In this document: in pieces, positions 50,576-57,809 of the stretch | Layout of the letters: the number at the start of each line of letters is the position of its first letter | Position numbering within the stretch: the stretch's first letter is position 1 | NCBI GenBank assembly: GCA_039028695.1 | Contig: JBCCHN010000013.1 | Coordinates: forward strand, 1-64,000 | Source of the DNA: JANQKX01 sp039028695 | GTDB taxonomy: Bacteria; Pseudomonadota; Alphaproteobacteria; Kiloniellales; Kiloniellaceae | DNA length: 64,000 bases | Direction of reading: 5' to 3' | Translations under genes and position numbers: made by a program | Notes under the pieces: model-generated | What the model saw: only the letters and a program-made list of their open reading frames with translations | The model's database searches: none | What the model was told of the DNA's origin: nothing

Positions 50576-51072
50576 CAGATCGGCCTTTTTGCGTCCTCTT
50601 CCTTTGCACGGGCAACTCCGCCCGCTCCATTTTGGCCGAGGGCCTTCTAAGAGCCCGGGGCGGGCCGGGCTTCCAAGCATTCTCGGCAGGTTCCCAACCA
50701 AAGGGCGCACCTCATCCCATGGCGCTGGAGGTTCTGCGGGACGCCGGCATTCCAACCGATTTTGCGGTTTCAAAATCCTGGGAGATGTTTGCCGGGCCGA
50801 GCGCGCAACCCTTGGACTTGATCGTGACGGTTTGCGATAGCGCGGCGGCCGAGCAGTGTCCCATCTGGCCCGGCCATCCCTTAACCGTGCATTGGGGCCT
50901 GCCTGATCCGGCCACCGTGGAAGGGTCGGATGACGTTGTGCGAGAGGCCTTTCAAGAAACCTGTCGCGCCATGAGAAGTCGCATCGACGCTCTCTTGGCG
51001 TTGCCATTGGCTGGGCTATCGCAAGGGGACGCCAAGCATCGCCTGTCCCAGATTGGGAAAATGGAGCTATGA
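50572..51072 (+). CDS. arsC: arsenate reductase, low-molecular-weight phosphatase type
   Basis: 166 residues from GTG 50572, overlapping arsR. P-loop CTGNSARS (Cys12 to Ser19), Cys88 and Cys96 match the three-cysteine thioredoxin-linked ArsC of the Staphylococcus type. It reduces arsenate to arsenite in the cytoplasm. The following channel gene overlaps by four bases. An alternative role as a general protein tyrosine phosphatase is less likely given the context. Confidence 0.93.
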   Translation: MTDRPFCVLFLCTGNSARSILAEGLLRARGGPGFQAFSAGSQPKGAPHPMALEVLRDAGIPTDFAVSKSWEMFAGPSAQPLDLIVTVCDSAAAEQCPIWPGHPLTVHWGLPDPATVEGSDDVVREAFQETCRAMRSRIDALLALPLAGLSQGDAKHRLSQIGKMEL

Positions 51073-51746
51073 GTTATTCGTCGGCACAGAAATATTCGGC
51101 GGAATTGGTGGGTACGGCCTTCCTGCTGGCGACAGTCGTGGGCTCGGGCATCATGGCCGAAAGCTTGGCGGGAGGGAACGTCGCCCTCGCCTTGTTGGGC
51201 AATACCATTCCCACCGGTGCGATTTTGGTGGTGCTCATCATCATGCTGGGGCCGATCTCGGGGGCTCATTTTAACCCGGCGGTCACCTTGGTCTTTTGCC
51301 TGCGACGGGAGATCGCCGCTGTTCCGGCGGTCGTCTACGTGGTCATGCAGATTGTCGGTGGCATCTTGGGTGTTTGGGCGGCCCACCTGATGTTCGATCT
51401 GTCGGTGGTTCAGTTTTCCGATAAGGTGCGCAACGGCGGAGCGCAATGGTTTGCGGAAGGGATGGCGACCTTTGGCCTGGTCTTTACCATTTTGGCGACC
51501 TTGCGGGCCAGGGAGAGCGCGGTCGCCATGGCGGTAGGGCTTTACATTACCGCCGCCTATTGGTTCACCGCTTCGACCTCCTTTGCCAATCCTGCGGTGA
51601 CCATCGCCCGCGGTTTGACCGATAGCTTTTCCGGCATTCGGCCGCCGGACGTACCGGCATTCATCCTGGCCCAATTGGCGGGTGCGGTGCTGGCTTGGCT
51701 CTTTTGCCGTTGGCTGCTGGCAAATCGGGAAAAGGCGGCCGCTTAG
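51069..51746 (+). CDS. aqpS: aquaglyceroporin for arsenite (AqpS-like)
   Basis: 225 residues with six helices and both NPA motifs (HFNPAVT at residues 67-73 and SFANPAVT). It overlaps arsC by four bases. In Sinorhizobium AqpS in an ars operon lets arsenite leave down its gradient instead of an ArsB or ACR3 pump; no such pump occurs here, so the same route is inferred. It converges with fliP nine bases later. Confidence 0.9.
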   Translation: MSYSSAQKYSAELVGTAFLLATVVGSGIMAESLAGGNVALALLGNTIPTGAILVVLIIMLGPISGAHFNPAVTLVFCLRREIAAVPAVVYVVMQIVGGILGVWAAHLMFDLSVVQFSDKVRNGGAQWFAEGMATFGLVFTILATLRARESAVAMAVGLYITAAYWFTASTSFANPAVTIARGLTDSFSGIRPPDVPAFILAQLAGAVLAWLFCRWLLANREKAAA

Positions 51747-51755
51747 CCGCCGCGC

Positions 51756-52523
51756 CTAACCACCGTAGCTTTTTACCAGCGATCCGGCGACCAGGTACCA
51801 GCCGTCCACCAGGACAAAAAAGATCAGCTTAAAGGGCAGGGAGATCATAATCGGCGGCAGCATCATCATGCCCATGGACATAAGAATCGAGGCCACCGTC
51901 ATATCGATGATGATAAAGGGCAGGAACATCAAAAAGCCGATCTCGAAGGCCCGGCGCAGCTCGCTGATCATGAAGGCCGGGATCAAGGCCCTGAGGGGTG
52001 TATCCTCCGGTGCGGTTACCGACTGCTCCTGAGATAATTCCATAAAAAGTCCCAGGTCTTGTTCACGCACATGCTCGAGCATAAATTGGCGCACCGGCTG
52101 GGCGGCCACTTCCATGGCCTGTTCCTCGCTGATTTCTTCATTCATTAAGGGCTCAAGGGCCTCGTCGTACACCCGCTCCAGGGTCGGCATCATTATAAAA
52201 GCGGTCAGAAAAAGGGCTAAGCTGACAATCACCGTGTTGGGGGGCGTTTGCTGAACGCCCAGGGCACTGCGCAGGAGGGAGAGCACCACCACGATCCGGG
52301 TGAAGGAGGTCATCATGACCAGGATGGACGGAGCCAGGCTGATCACCGTGACAAGGGCGATCAGTTGCAAGATGCGCCCGGTCTGGCTCCCCCCGCCGTC
52401 GCCCAGGTCGAGGGACAAACTTTGTGCTTGGACAGAGTCTGCGAACACCATGATCAGGAGAGTCGCAAGGCCGCCGATCAGAAGGCGGCGGACCATCGCG
52501 GAGGTGACGACGAGCGGAGTCAA
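51756..52523 (-). CDS. fliP: FliP, export gate protein
   Basis: 255 residues. Signal-like N terminus, then about four membrane helices; LIALVTVISLAPSILVMMTSFTRIVVVLSLLR and the C-terminal FLMFLPFIIIDMTVASILMSMGMMMLPP are near-invariant in FliP. Forms the pentameric core of the export gate with FliQ and FliR. Overlaps the fliO gene by four bases; its 3' end borders the ars operon. Confidence 0.97.
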   Translation of the reverse strand: MTPLVVTSAMVRRLLIGGLATLLIMVFADSVQAQSLSLDLGDGGGSQTGRILQLIALVTVISLAPSILVMMTSFTRIVVVLSLLRSALGVQQTPPNTVIVSLALFLTAFIMMPTLERVYDEALEPLMNEEISEEQAMEVAAQPVRQFMLEHVREQDLGLFMELSQEQSVTAPEDTPLRALIPAFMISELRRAFEIGFLMFLPFIIIDMTVASILMSMGMMMLPPIMISLPFKLIFFVLVDGWYLVAGSLVKSYGG

Positions 52524-52879
52524 TCGGCCTCCTTGCTGCCACGTAGGCTGCGCACGGCTGATTTTAAGGACACCACATCGGGAATATCGCTGTCGGTGAT
52601 ATCGGTTGTTTTGTGAGCGGTGATGCCGGCCTCGACCAGCAGTTCCTGATTGGGGCCAAGCAGTATGAGGTGCTCAACGTCGTCCCGGCGCACCAGCACC
52701 AACTTGCGGCGGGCGTCCAGGGATTTGAATTCGATCACCGACAGGCGAGTGCCGGGGCCGGCCCGTCGGGCGATCCGGCCCTGCACGGAATAACGCTTAA
52801 GCCCCCAGGCCAAAACGGCAATAAGGGCCAGGACCAGCGCCAGTGCGGCGACAAAACGGAAGTAGGTTTCGAATTCCAT
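52520..52879 (-). CDS. fliO: FliO, FliP assembly factor
   Basis: 119 residues from ATG 52879. One helix (about 9-28, ALALVLALIAVLAWGL) and a small cytoplasmic domain with RLSVIEFKSLDARRKLVLVRRDDVEHLILLG, the FliO pattern. It helps FliP oligomerise. It overlaps fliP. Confidence 0.85.
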   Translation of the reverse strand: MEFETYFRFVAALALVLALIAVLAWGLKRYSVQGRIARRAGPGTRLSVIEFKSLDARRKLVLVRRDDVEHLILLGPNQELLVEAGITAHKTTDITDSDIPDVVSLKSAVRSLRGSKEAD

Positions 52880-52907
52880 GGCGATCCGGTGCGCTCGATC
52901 GAAGGGA

Positions 52908-53225
52908 TCAGCCCTTAGGCTTGCTGTAGGCGAGATGGGCCTGCCCGCGACGGCTGGCTTCGCCAATTTGGCCTTCCAGGTCCTTCAGGCCCTGCTTGAC
53001 GGTTTTGGTTAAAAGGTCCAACTCGTCCATGACTCCAACCAGCTTCTTTTTGTAGTCGGCGGCCTCGCCCCCGGGCAGGCCGTCGATGGTGGCGCAAAGG
53101 GCGGTCAGGCGCGGATGCATGGGCGTCAGGTCCAGCAACTTGCCCTGCTTGATGTCGTGGCGGGCCTGGGTCAGGCCGTTTATTAACGACTGAATTTCGC
53201 TCGCCAATTCCGGGTGTTGCGTCAC
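52908..53225 (-). CDS. small helical protein of flagellar locus, possible chaperone
   Basis: 105 residues from GTG 53225 (GGAG nine bases upstream), placed one base after the stop of the FlhX gene; a longer ATG version begins at 53258 inside that gene. All-helical: ELASEIQSLINGLTQARHDIKQGKLLDLTPMHPRL, then YKKKLVGVMDELDLLTKTVKQGLKDLEGQI. The size and helical content recall FliT or FlgN-type chaperones, but there is no firm sequence match. Lies between flhX and fliO, so export-related function is inferred. Confidence 0.6.
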   Translation of the reverse strand: MTQHPELASEIQSLINGLTQARHDIKQGKLLDLTPMHPRLTALCATIDGLPGGEAADYKKKLVGVMDELDLLTKTVKQGLKDLEGQIGEASRRGQAHLAYSKPKG

Positions 53226-53226
53226 G

Positions 53227-53589
53227 TCAGTTGTCTCCGCTGGACCGCGGGGCTTCATTGGACGGAACCGCCGGGTCTTTAATTTGATAAAGGTAGGTTA
53301 GGATCTCGGCCACTGCGGCCAAGGCCGGCAGGGGAATGTCGCTGTCCAGCTCCACCGTATCGAGCAAGCTGGCCAGGTCGGCATCTTGTCGGACAGGCAC
53401 ACCGTGACTCAGGGCCAATGCTAGAATTTCCTCGGCCAGCTCGCCTTCGCCCCGGGCGACCAAGCGGGTTGTTTCGGCCCTGCCGTCGGCGGACTGAAGG
53501 GCAAAGGCGATCTCCAAATCGTCTGGATCGCCGGACTTGTCGTTAACAGCCAAAACCTGGGAAGCCGTTGTGGCAAGCGGGTGAGGCAA
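53227..53589 (-). CDS. FlhX, FlhB C-domain paralogue
   Basis: 120 residues. The segment LVARGEGELAEEILALALSHGVPVRQDADLASLLDTVELDSDIP (about 41-84) followed by LAAVAEILTYLY follows the FlhB cytoplasmic C-domain (AKGVDTLAFKIREVAKENDVPVVENPPLARAL... in this window's FlhB) but without membrane part or NPTH autocleavage site. FlhX proteins are thought to substitute for or regulate the FlhB C fragment. Starts a leftward unit with the helical protein, fliO and fliP. Confidence 0.82.
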   Translation of the reverse strand: MPHPLATTASQVLAVNDKSGDPDDLEIAFALQSADGRAETTRLVARGEGELAEEILALALSHGVPVRQDADLASLLDTVELDSDIPLPALAAVAEILTYLYQIKDPAVPSNEAPRSSGDN

Positions 53590-53831
53590 GGGTTTCTCCT
53601 GAGGTGATCGCCGCCGATTATTGTTCTTTTGCCGAACCAGGGATCACGGGATCTTCGGTCCGGTCCATCACGGGGGATGATCCTGGACGATTATGCTTAA
53701 TGAAAAGTTTAATCGCTGATGATTCGAAGGTTCATTCTGGCCGCTGATCGGCCTCCTCATCAGGCGGATCGTCCAAGCTGGGTTTGGAGCGTAAGGTACC
53801 GTGATCCTTGGAGTTTTCCGACGTTTGAGCG

Positions 53832-54077
53832 CTACTCGCCGTCACTCTGAGCCTTGAGGGTCCGACCCTTGATAGCATCTGCTAGGGAATCGCTGCCTAT
53901 GGCGGCGGCCCGGTTTTCCTCTTGAATGCGCTCGTAGATCTCGCGCCGCAAGACGCTGGCGTCCTGGGGAAAGGTGAAGCCCAGTTTGATCGATTTGCCG
54001 CGGATATCCACCACAGTCACCTCGATGTCGTCATTAATAATGACGGATTCCCCAATTTTTCGGGTCAAATAAAGCAT
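53832..54077 (-). CDS. csrA: CsrA, RNA-binding translational regulator
   Basis: 81 residues. MLYLTRKIGESVIINDDIEVTVVDIRGKSIKLGF is the CsrA core, with the RNA-binding edge strand and Arg in RREIYERIQEENR; the last 15-20 residues are an added tail. It binds GGA motifs in leaders; FliW (25186) is its usual antagonist. Divergent from flgB, with CtrA-like boxes between. The remaining 242 bases to flhX hold no supported gene. Confidence 0.96.
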   Translation of the reverse strand: MLYLTRKIGESVIINDDIEVTVVDIRGKSIKLGFTFPQDASVLRREIYERIQEENRAAAIGSDSLADAIKGRTLKAQSDGE

Positions 54078-54141
54078 GGGCCCCCAGAAATTCCCTTAAG
54101 TTCAATCGACCGTCCAGGTCGTGTTATTTTTTCGAATCAAT

Positions 54142-54156
54142 TTAAGACCAATTTAG
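54142..54156. promoter_or_regulatory. CtrA-like box in csrA-flgB region
   Basis: TTAA-GACCAAT-TTAG, seven of eight core bases; 106 bases before flgB. Confidence 0.55.
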
Positions 54157-54161
54157 CTCGT

Positions 54162-54176
54162 TTTACGTAATTTTAA
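54162..54176. promoter_or_regulatory. second CtrA-like box in csrA-flgB region
   Basis: TTTA-CGTAATT-TTAA, seven of eight core bases, spaced 20 bases (about two helical turns) from the first box, so both could be bound on one face. Confidence 0.5.
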
Positions 54177-54261
54177 CAAGACGCGCATCACAATACATCT
54201 ATAAGGATAGGCAATTTATCCGATTTGTGTCGATAAACCCACTTAATTAAACGATAGATTC

Positions 54262-54672
54262 ATGCTTAACAAACCGGGTCTTTTAACTGCGCTCGCCCAA
54301 CGAATGGATTGGCTTGGGCAACGACAAGGTGTAGTTGCAGATAATATTGCAAATGCAGATACGCAGGACTATCGGGCTCGGGATCTGGATGAGGCCTCCT
54401 TTCATCGCGCCTTAACGCGTCAGGTGGGAACGCCCCTGGCGGCCCGGCAAACCCATGTTGGCCATCTGGTCGGCTCAAAAAATGCCGATACCTCTGGTGC
54501 CAAAGTGGTGGAGGCGGCAGGAGCCTACGAGATCTCGCCAACCGGAAACTCGGTGGTGCTCGAAGAGCAGCTCATCATGATGAATCAGGTTCAAGCGGAC
54601 CACAACATGATGGTCCGCCTGTACAAAAAACACGCGGCCATGATCAGGCTGGCGCTGAAAGGGTCCCGATGA
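54262..54672 (+). CDS. flgB: FlgB, proximal rod protein
   Basis: 136 residues. LAQRMDWLGQRQGVVADNIANADTQDYRARDLD near the N terminus and QVQADHNMMVRLYKKHAAMIRLALKG at the end are FlgB. First of the flgB-flgC-fliE-fliQ-fliR-flhB direction. Confidence 0.95.
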   Translation: MLNKPGLLTALAQRMDWLGQRQGVVADNIANADTQDYRARDLDEASFHRALTRQVGTPLAARQTHVGHLVGSKNADTSGAKVVEAAGAYEISPTGNSVVLEEQLIMMNQVQADHNMMVRLYKKHAAMIRLALKGSR

Positions 54673-54744
54673 GCGGGCAGCGCGTGGTGCCGCCTCTGCT
54701 TTTTGCCGCCTCGGGCCAGCATGGCTCTCTAAGGTAAGGAATGG

Positions 54745-55158
54745 ATGCCGATGGATCTGGAAAAGTCACTTCACCTTTCCGCAGCGGGCTTGCGGGCCCA
54801 GGGGACGCGCTTGCGGGTGATTTCGGAAAACCTTGCCAATGCTAACTCCACAGCCCGAGAGGCGGGTGGTGAGCCCTACCGGCGGAAGTTGGTGGCCTTT
54901 GCCAATGAAATGAACCGTGCCCTTGGTGTCCAGACCGTTCGGGTCAGTGACATTCTGACTGACAAAGGCTCTTTCGGGCGCCAGTTCCAGCCCGGCCATC
55001 CTGCTGCGGATGAAGACGGCTATGTGCTGCTGCCCAATGTCAATCCCTTGATGGAGATGTCGGACATGCGCGAGGCCCAGCGAACCTATGAAGCCAATCT
55101 GCGGGCCATTCAGGCGGCCCGGACCATGTTGCAGGGCACCATCGATCTACTTCGCTAA
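54745..55158 (+). CDS. flgC: FlgC, proximal rod protein
   Basis: 137 residues. LSAAGLRAQGTRLRVISENLANANSTAREAGGEPYRRK and MREAQRTYEANLRAIQAARTMLQGTIDLLR match FlgC. Two in-frame ATGs (54745, 54751) share the AAGGA site. Confidence 0.95.
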   Translation: MPMDLEKSLHLSAAGLRAQGTRLRVISENLANANSTAREAGGEPYRRKLVAFANEMNRALGVQTVRVSDILTDKGSFGRQFQPGHPAADEDGYVLLPNVNPLMEMSDMREAQRTYEANLRAIQAARTMLQGTIDLLR

Positions 55159-55239
55159 GATTTTACCGGCTGCCAGGAAGGCGGCTTTCATCGTGCCAGG
55201 AGATAGGCCGTCTAAAATGTGAGTCCCCAAGAGGGTAGA

Positions 55240-55548
55240 ATGACAGTCAATCTTACCAATGCCGTCCATGCCTACGACAAGATGCTGCGGCAATCGGGAT
55301 CAGCCGGCCTCGAGGCGCGGGACGTAAAGGGTGGCGGGTTTTCCGAAGCGCTTCAAGAAGCGGCAAAGACCACCGTTGAGAGTTTGCGCGAAGCGGAAAG
55401 CAAGAGTCTTGAGGCAGCCGTCGGGCGAGCCGATTTGAACGATGTCGTGCTGGCGGTCTCGAGCGCCGAGCTGACCTTAGAGACCGTAGTCTCTGTCCGT
55501 GACAGGGTGATCCAGGCCTATCAAGACATCCTGCGGATGCCCATCTGA
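55240..55548 (+). CDS. fliE: FliE, MS-ring/rod junction protein
   Basis: 102 residues from ATG 55240 (GAGGG upstream; an earlier in-frame start at 55219 is possible). C-terminal VVLAVSSAELTLETVVSVRDRVIQAYQDILRMPI is the FliE signature. FliE links FliF to the rod and is an early export substrate. Confidence 0.93.
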   Translation: MTVNLTNAVHAYDKMLRQSGSAGLEARDVKGGGFSEALQEAAKTTVESLREAESKSLEAAVGRADLNDVVLAVSSAELTLETVVSVRDRVIQAYQDILRMPI

Positions 55549-55627
55549 CCGGCCGCATGGGCCTGAGCCGGTCCCTCATCGTGCCATTCCGCCGCCGTTT
55601 TTTGACCTTTCCAACGAGAGATGCCCG

Positions 55628-55894
55628 ATGAATGAAGTTGAAGCCATCGAGTTGGGCCGGGATGCTGTCTTTATCATGCTCAAGATATCCGGTCCGGTCA
55701 TGGCGATGGCGCTGATTGTGGGCTTGGCCATTTCCTTGTTTCAAGCCCTAACGTCGGTCCAGGAAATGACGCTGACCTTCGTGCCCAAGATTGTGGTGAT
55801 CTTTGTGAGCATCATGTTGCTGTTGCCATTTATGCTGACCAGCTTGTCTCAGTTCACCCTGGTGCTCTTTGACCGAATGATCGCTTTGGGCTGA
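55628..55894 (+). CDS. fliQ: FliQ, export gate protein
   Basis: 88 residues, two helices. GLAISLFQALTSVQEMTLTFVPKIVVIF (about 38-65) is near-invariant in FliQ. Followed five bases later by fliR. Confidence 0.96.
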   Translation: MNEVEAIELGRDAVFIMLKISGPVMAMALIVGLAISLFQALTSVQEMTLTFVPKIVVIFVSIMLLLPFMLTSLSQFTLVLFDRMIALG

Positions 55895-55899
55895 CGGGC

Positions 55900-56661
55900 A
55901 TGCTCGCAGCCCTGCTATCCATTGAAATTTTTGCGGTGGCGATGATCTTCGTGCGGGTCGGCACTGCCTTGATTTTTTTGCCGGGGTTCGGCGAGGCCTT
56001 TATCCCCATTCGGATTCGCTTGGCTGCCGCTTTGTTGATCACCCTTGTCGTGTCGCCGGTTGTGGGGACAGCGATTCCCCCGATGCCCGCCCAGGTCTCA
56101 TTAATTGTCCTGCTGATTCTGGGCGAGTCTTTTGTGGGCCTGTTTCTGGGTCTTGTGGCCCGGATCATCATGTCGGCCCTGTCGGTGGCGGGTATGGTGA
56201 TTTCCAACATGAGCGCCTTGGCTAATGCCCTGACGAACGATCCTACCGCTGCCCAACAGGGCTCGATCATCAGCTCCTTTCTAACCATGCTCGGATTGCT
56301 GTTGATCATGGTGTTGAACATCCACCACCTCCTGCTCATGGCGGTGATCGACAGTTATGCCCTTTTTGTGCCGGGTGCGCCGATCATGGTTGGGGATTTT
56401 GCCGATGTGATAGCCCAGGTGGTCTCCAAGTCCTTCATCCTGGGCTTTCAATTGGCCTCTCCTTTTGTTGCCTTTGGCATCGTCTTTTACCTGGCATTGG
56501 GATTGCTCTCGCGCTTGATGCCGCAAATGCAGGTCTTTTTTATCGCCATGCCCTTGCAGATCGCCATGGGCCTGGTGGTGCTGTTTTTTGCCTTGCCGGT
56601 GATGATCCGTTGGTTCCTGAGTAGCTTTGAGGAAATCATGCTGCCCGTTCTGCCCTTTTAA
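55900..56661 (+). CDS. fliR: FliR, export gate protein
   Basis: 253 residues, about six helices. FVRVGTALIFLPGFGEAFIPIRIRLAAALL and GRMPQMQVFFIAMPLQI-type LMPQMQVFFIAMPLQIAMG are FliR motifs. Completes the FliP-Q-R core with FlhB next. Confidence 0.95.
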   Translation: MLAALLSIEIFAVAMIFVRVGTALIFLPGFGEAFIPIRIRLAAALLITLVVSPVVGTAIPPMPAQVSLIVLLILGESFVGLFLGLVARIIMSALSVAGMVISNMSALANALTNDPTAAQQGSIISSFLTMLGLLLIMVLNIHHLLLMAVIDSYALFVPGAPIMVGDFADVIAQVVSKSFILGFQLASPFVAFGIVFYLALGLLSRLMPQMQVFFIAMPLQIAMGLVVLFFALPVMIRWFLSSFEEIMLPVLPF

Positions 56662-56691
56662 TGACACGCCGAACCGCAAAGGAACGCACCG

Positions 56692-57780
56692 GTGGCTGAC
56701 GATACCGACCAATCAGAAAAGACAGAAGAGCCGACAAGCCGAAAGCTTGAAAAGGCCCGCGAACAGGGTCAGGTTGCCAAATCGCAGGAGGTCTCGCACT
56801 GGTTCATGCTGCTGGGCCTGGCCATCTTTGTCGGCCTTTTCATGCAGCAAACCTTTGCGGGCATGGGCGAGGTTTTGGTCAGCTTCTTGGCCCAGCCTGA
56901 GGCCTTCTCCATGGATGCCGCCCAACTTAGTGAAACCGCCCTTGAGACGACCTTGCAGTTGGCCCTGGTGTTGGCTGTACCCATGACAATTATCTTTTTC
57001 AGCGGCATCCTGTCAGGCGTTATCCAAAACGGCCTGCTCTTCACGCCCGAGCAGATCAAACCCAAACTTTCCAACATCGGTTTCAAGCGCGGCTTTAAGA
57101 AGATTTTCTCACTCAATGCCCTGATGGAGTTTACCAAGGGCATCATTAAGCTGATCATTGTTTCTGTTGTCGTGGGTATTTTGGTGTGGCCCGACAAGGA
57201 CCATCTCATGACCATCGCAACGATGGAGACCGGAAGCTTCCTTCTTTTGCTTCAGTCCATCTCGTTTAAGGTGGTGCTGGCGGTTTTGGCGATCATGACG
57301 GTGATCACCATCGCGGATGTGCTCTATCAACGCTTTCAGCATCACAAGCAGCAGCGCATGTCCAAGCAGGAAATCAAGGACGAAAACAAGCAAGCCGAAG
57401 GGGATCCCATTGCCAAAAGCCGCCTGCGTCAAATTCGCCTGGAACGGGCCCGGCAGCGTATGATGGCCGCCGTGCCCGAAGCGGATGTGGTGGTGACCAA
57501 CCCGACCCACTTTGCCGTCGCTCTGAAATATGAACAGGAATCGATGGAAGCGCCGCGTTTGGTGGCCAAGGGCGTGGACACTCTGGCTTTTAAGATTCGC
57601 GAGGTGGCCAAAGAAAATGATGTGCCCGTGGTGGAAAACCCGCCTCTGGCGCGAGCGCTTTACAGCGGTGTGGAATTGGATCAGGAAATCCCCCCCGAAC
57701 ACTATAAGGCCGTGGCCGAGGTCATCAGCTACGTCATGCGTCTGAAAGGCAAGCTCCGCTCTGCCGCTGCCCGGCGTTAG
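56692..57780 (+). CDS. flhB: FlhB, export gate and substrate-specificity switch
   Basis: 362 residues from GTG 56692. Four helices, then the cytoplasmic domain with the autocleavage motif NPTH at 270-273 (VVVTNPTHFAVAL). N-terminal DQSEKTEEPTSRKLEKAREQGQVAKS is typical. After cleavage and FliK contact the gate changes from hook to filament export. A separate C-domain copy lies at 53227. Confidence 0.97.
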   Translation: MADDTDQSEKTEEPTSRKLEKAREQGQVAKSQEVSHWFMLLGLAIFVGLFMQQTFAGMGEVLVSFLAQPEAFSMDAAQLSETALETTLQLALVLAVPMTIIFFSGILSGVIQNGLLFTPEQIKPKLSNIGFKRGFKKIFSLNALMEFTKGIIKLIIVSVVVGILVWPDKDHLMTIATMETGSFLLLLQSISFKVVLAVLAIMTVITIADVLYQRFQHHKQQRMSKQEIKDENKQAEGDPIAKSRLRQIRLERARQRMMAAVPEADVVVTNPTHFAVALKYEQESMEAPRLVAKGVDTLAFKIREVAKENDVPVVENPPLARALYSGVELDQEIPPEHYKAVAEVISYVMRLKGKLRSAAARR

Positions 57781-57809
57781 GGTGAGCAGGTTATTTTCTT
57801 TACCGGTTT

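Noticed and set aside
53732..53845. 37-codon GTG frame overlapping the csrA end on the minus strand
   Set aside because: AAGG lies upstream and composition is plausible, but it is too short and hydrophilic to support without conservation.
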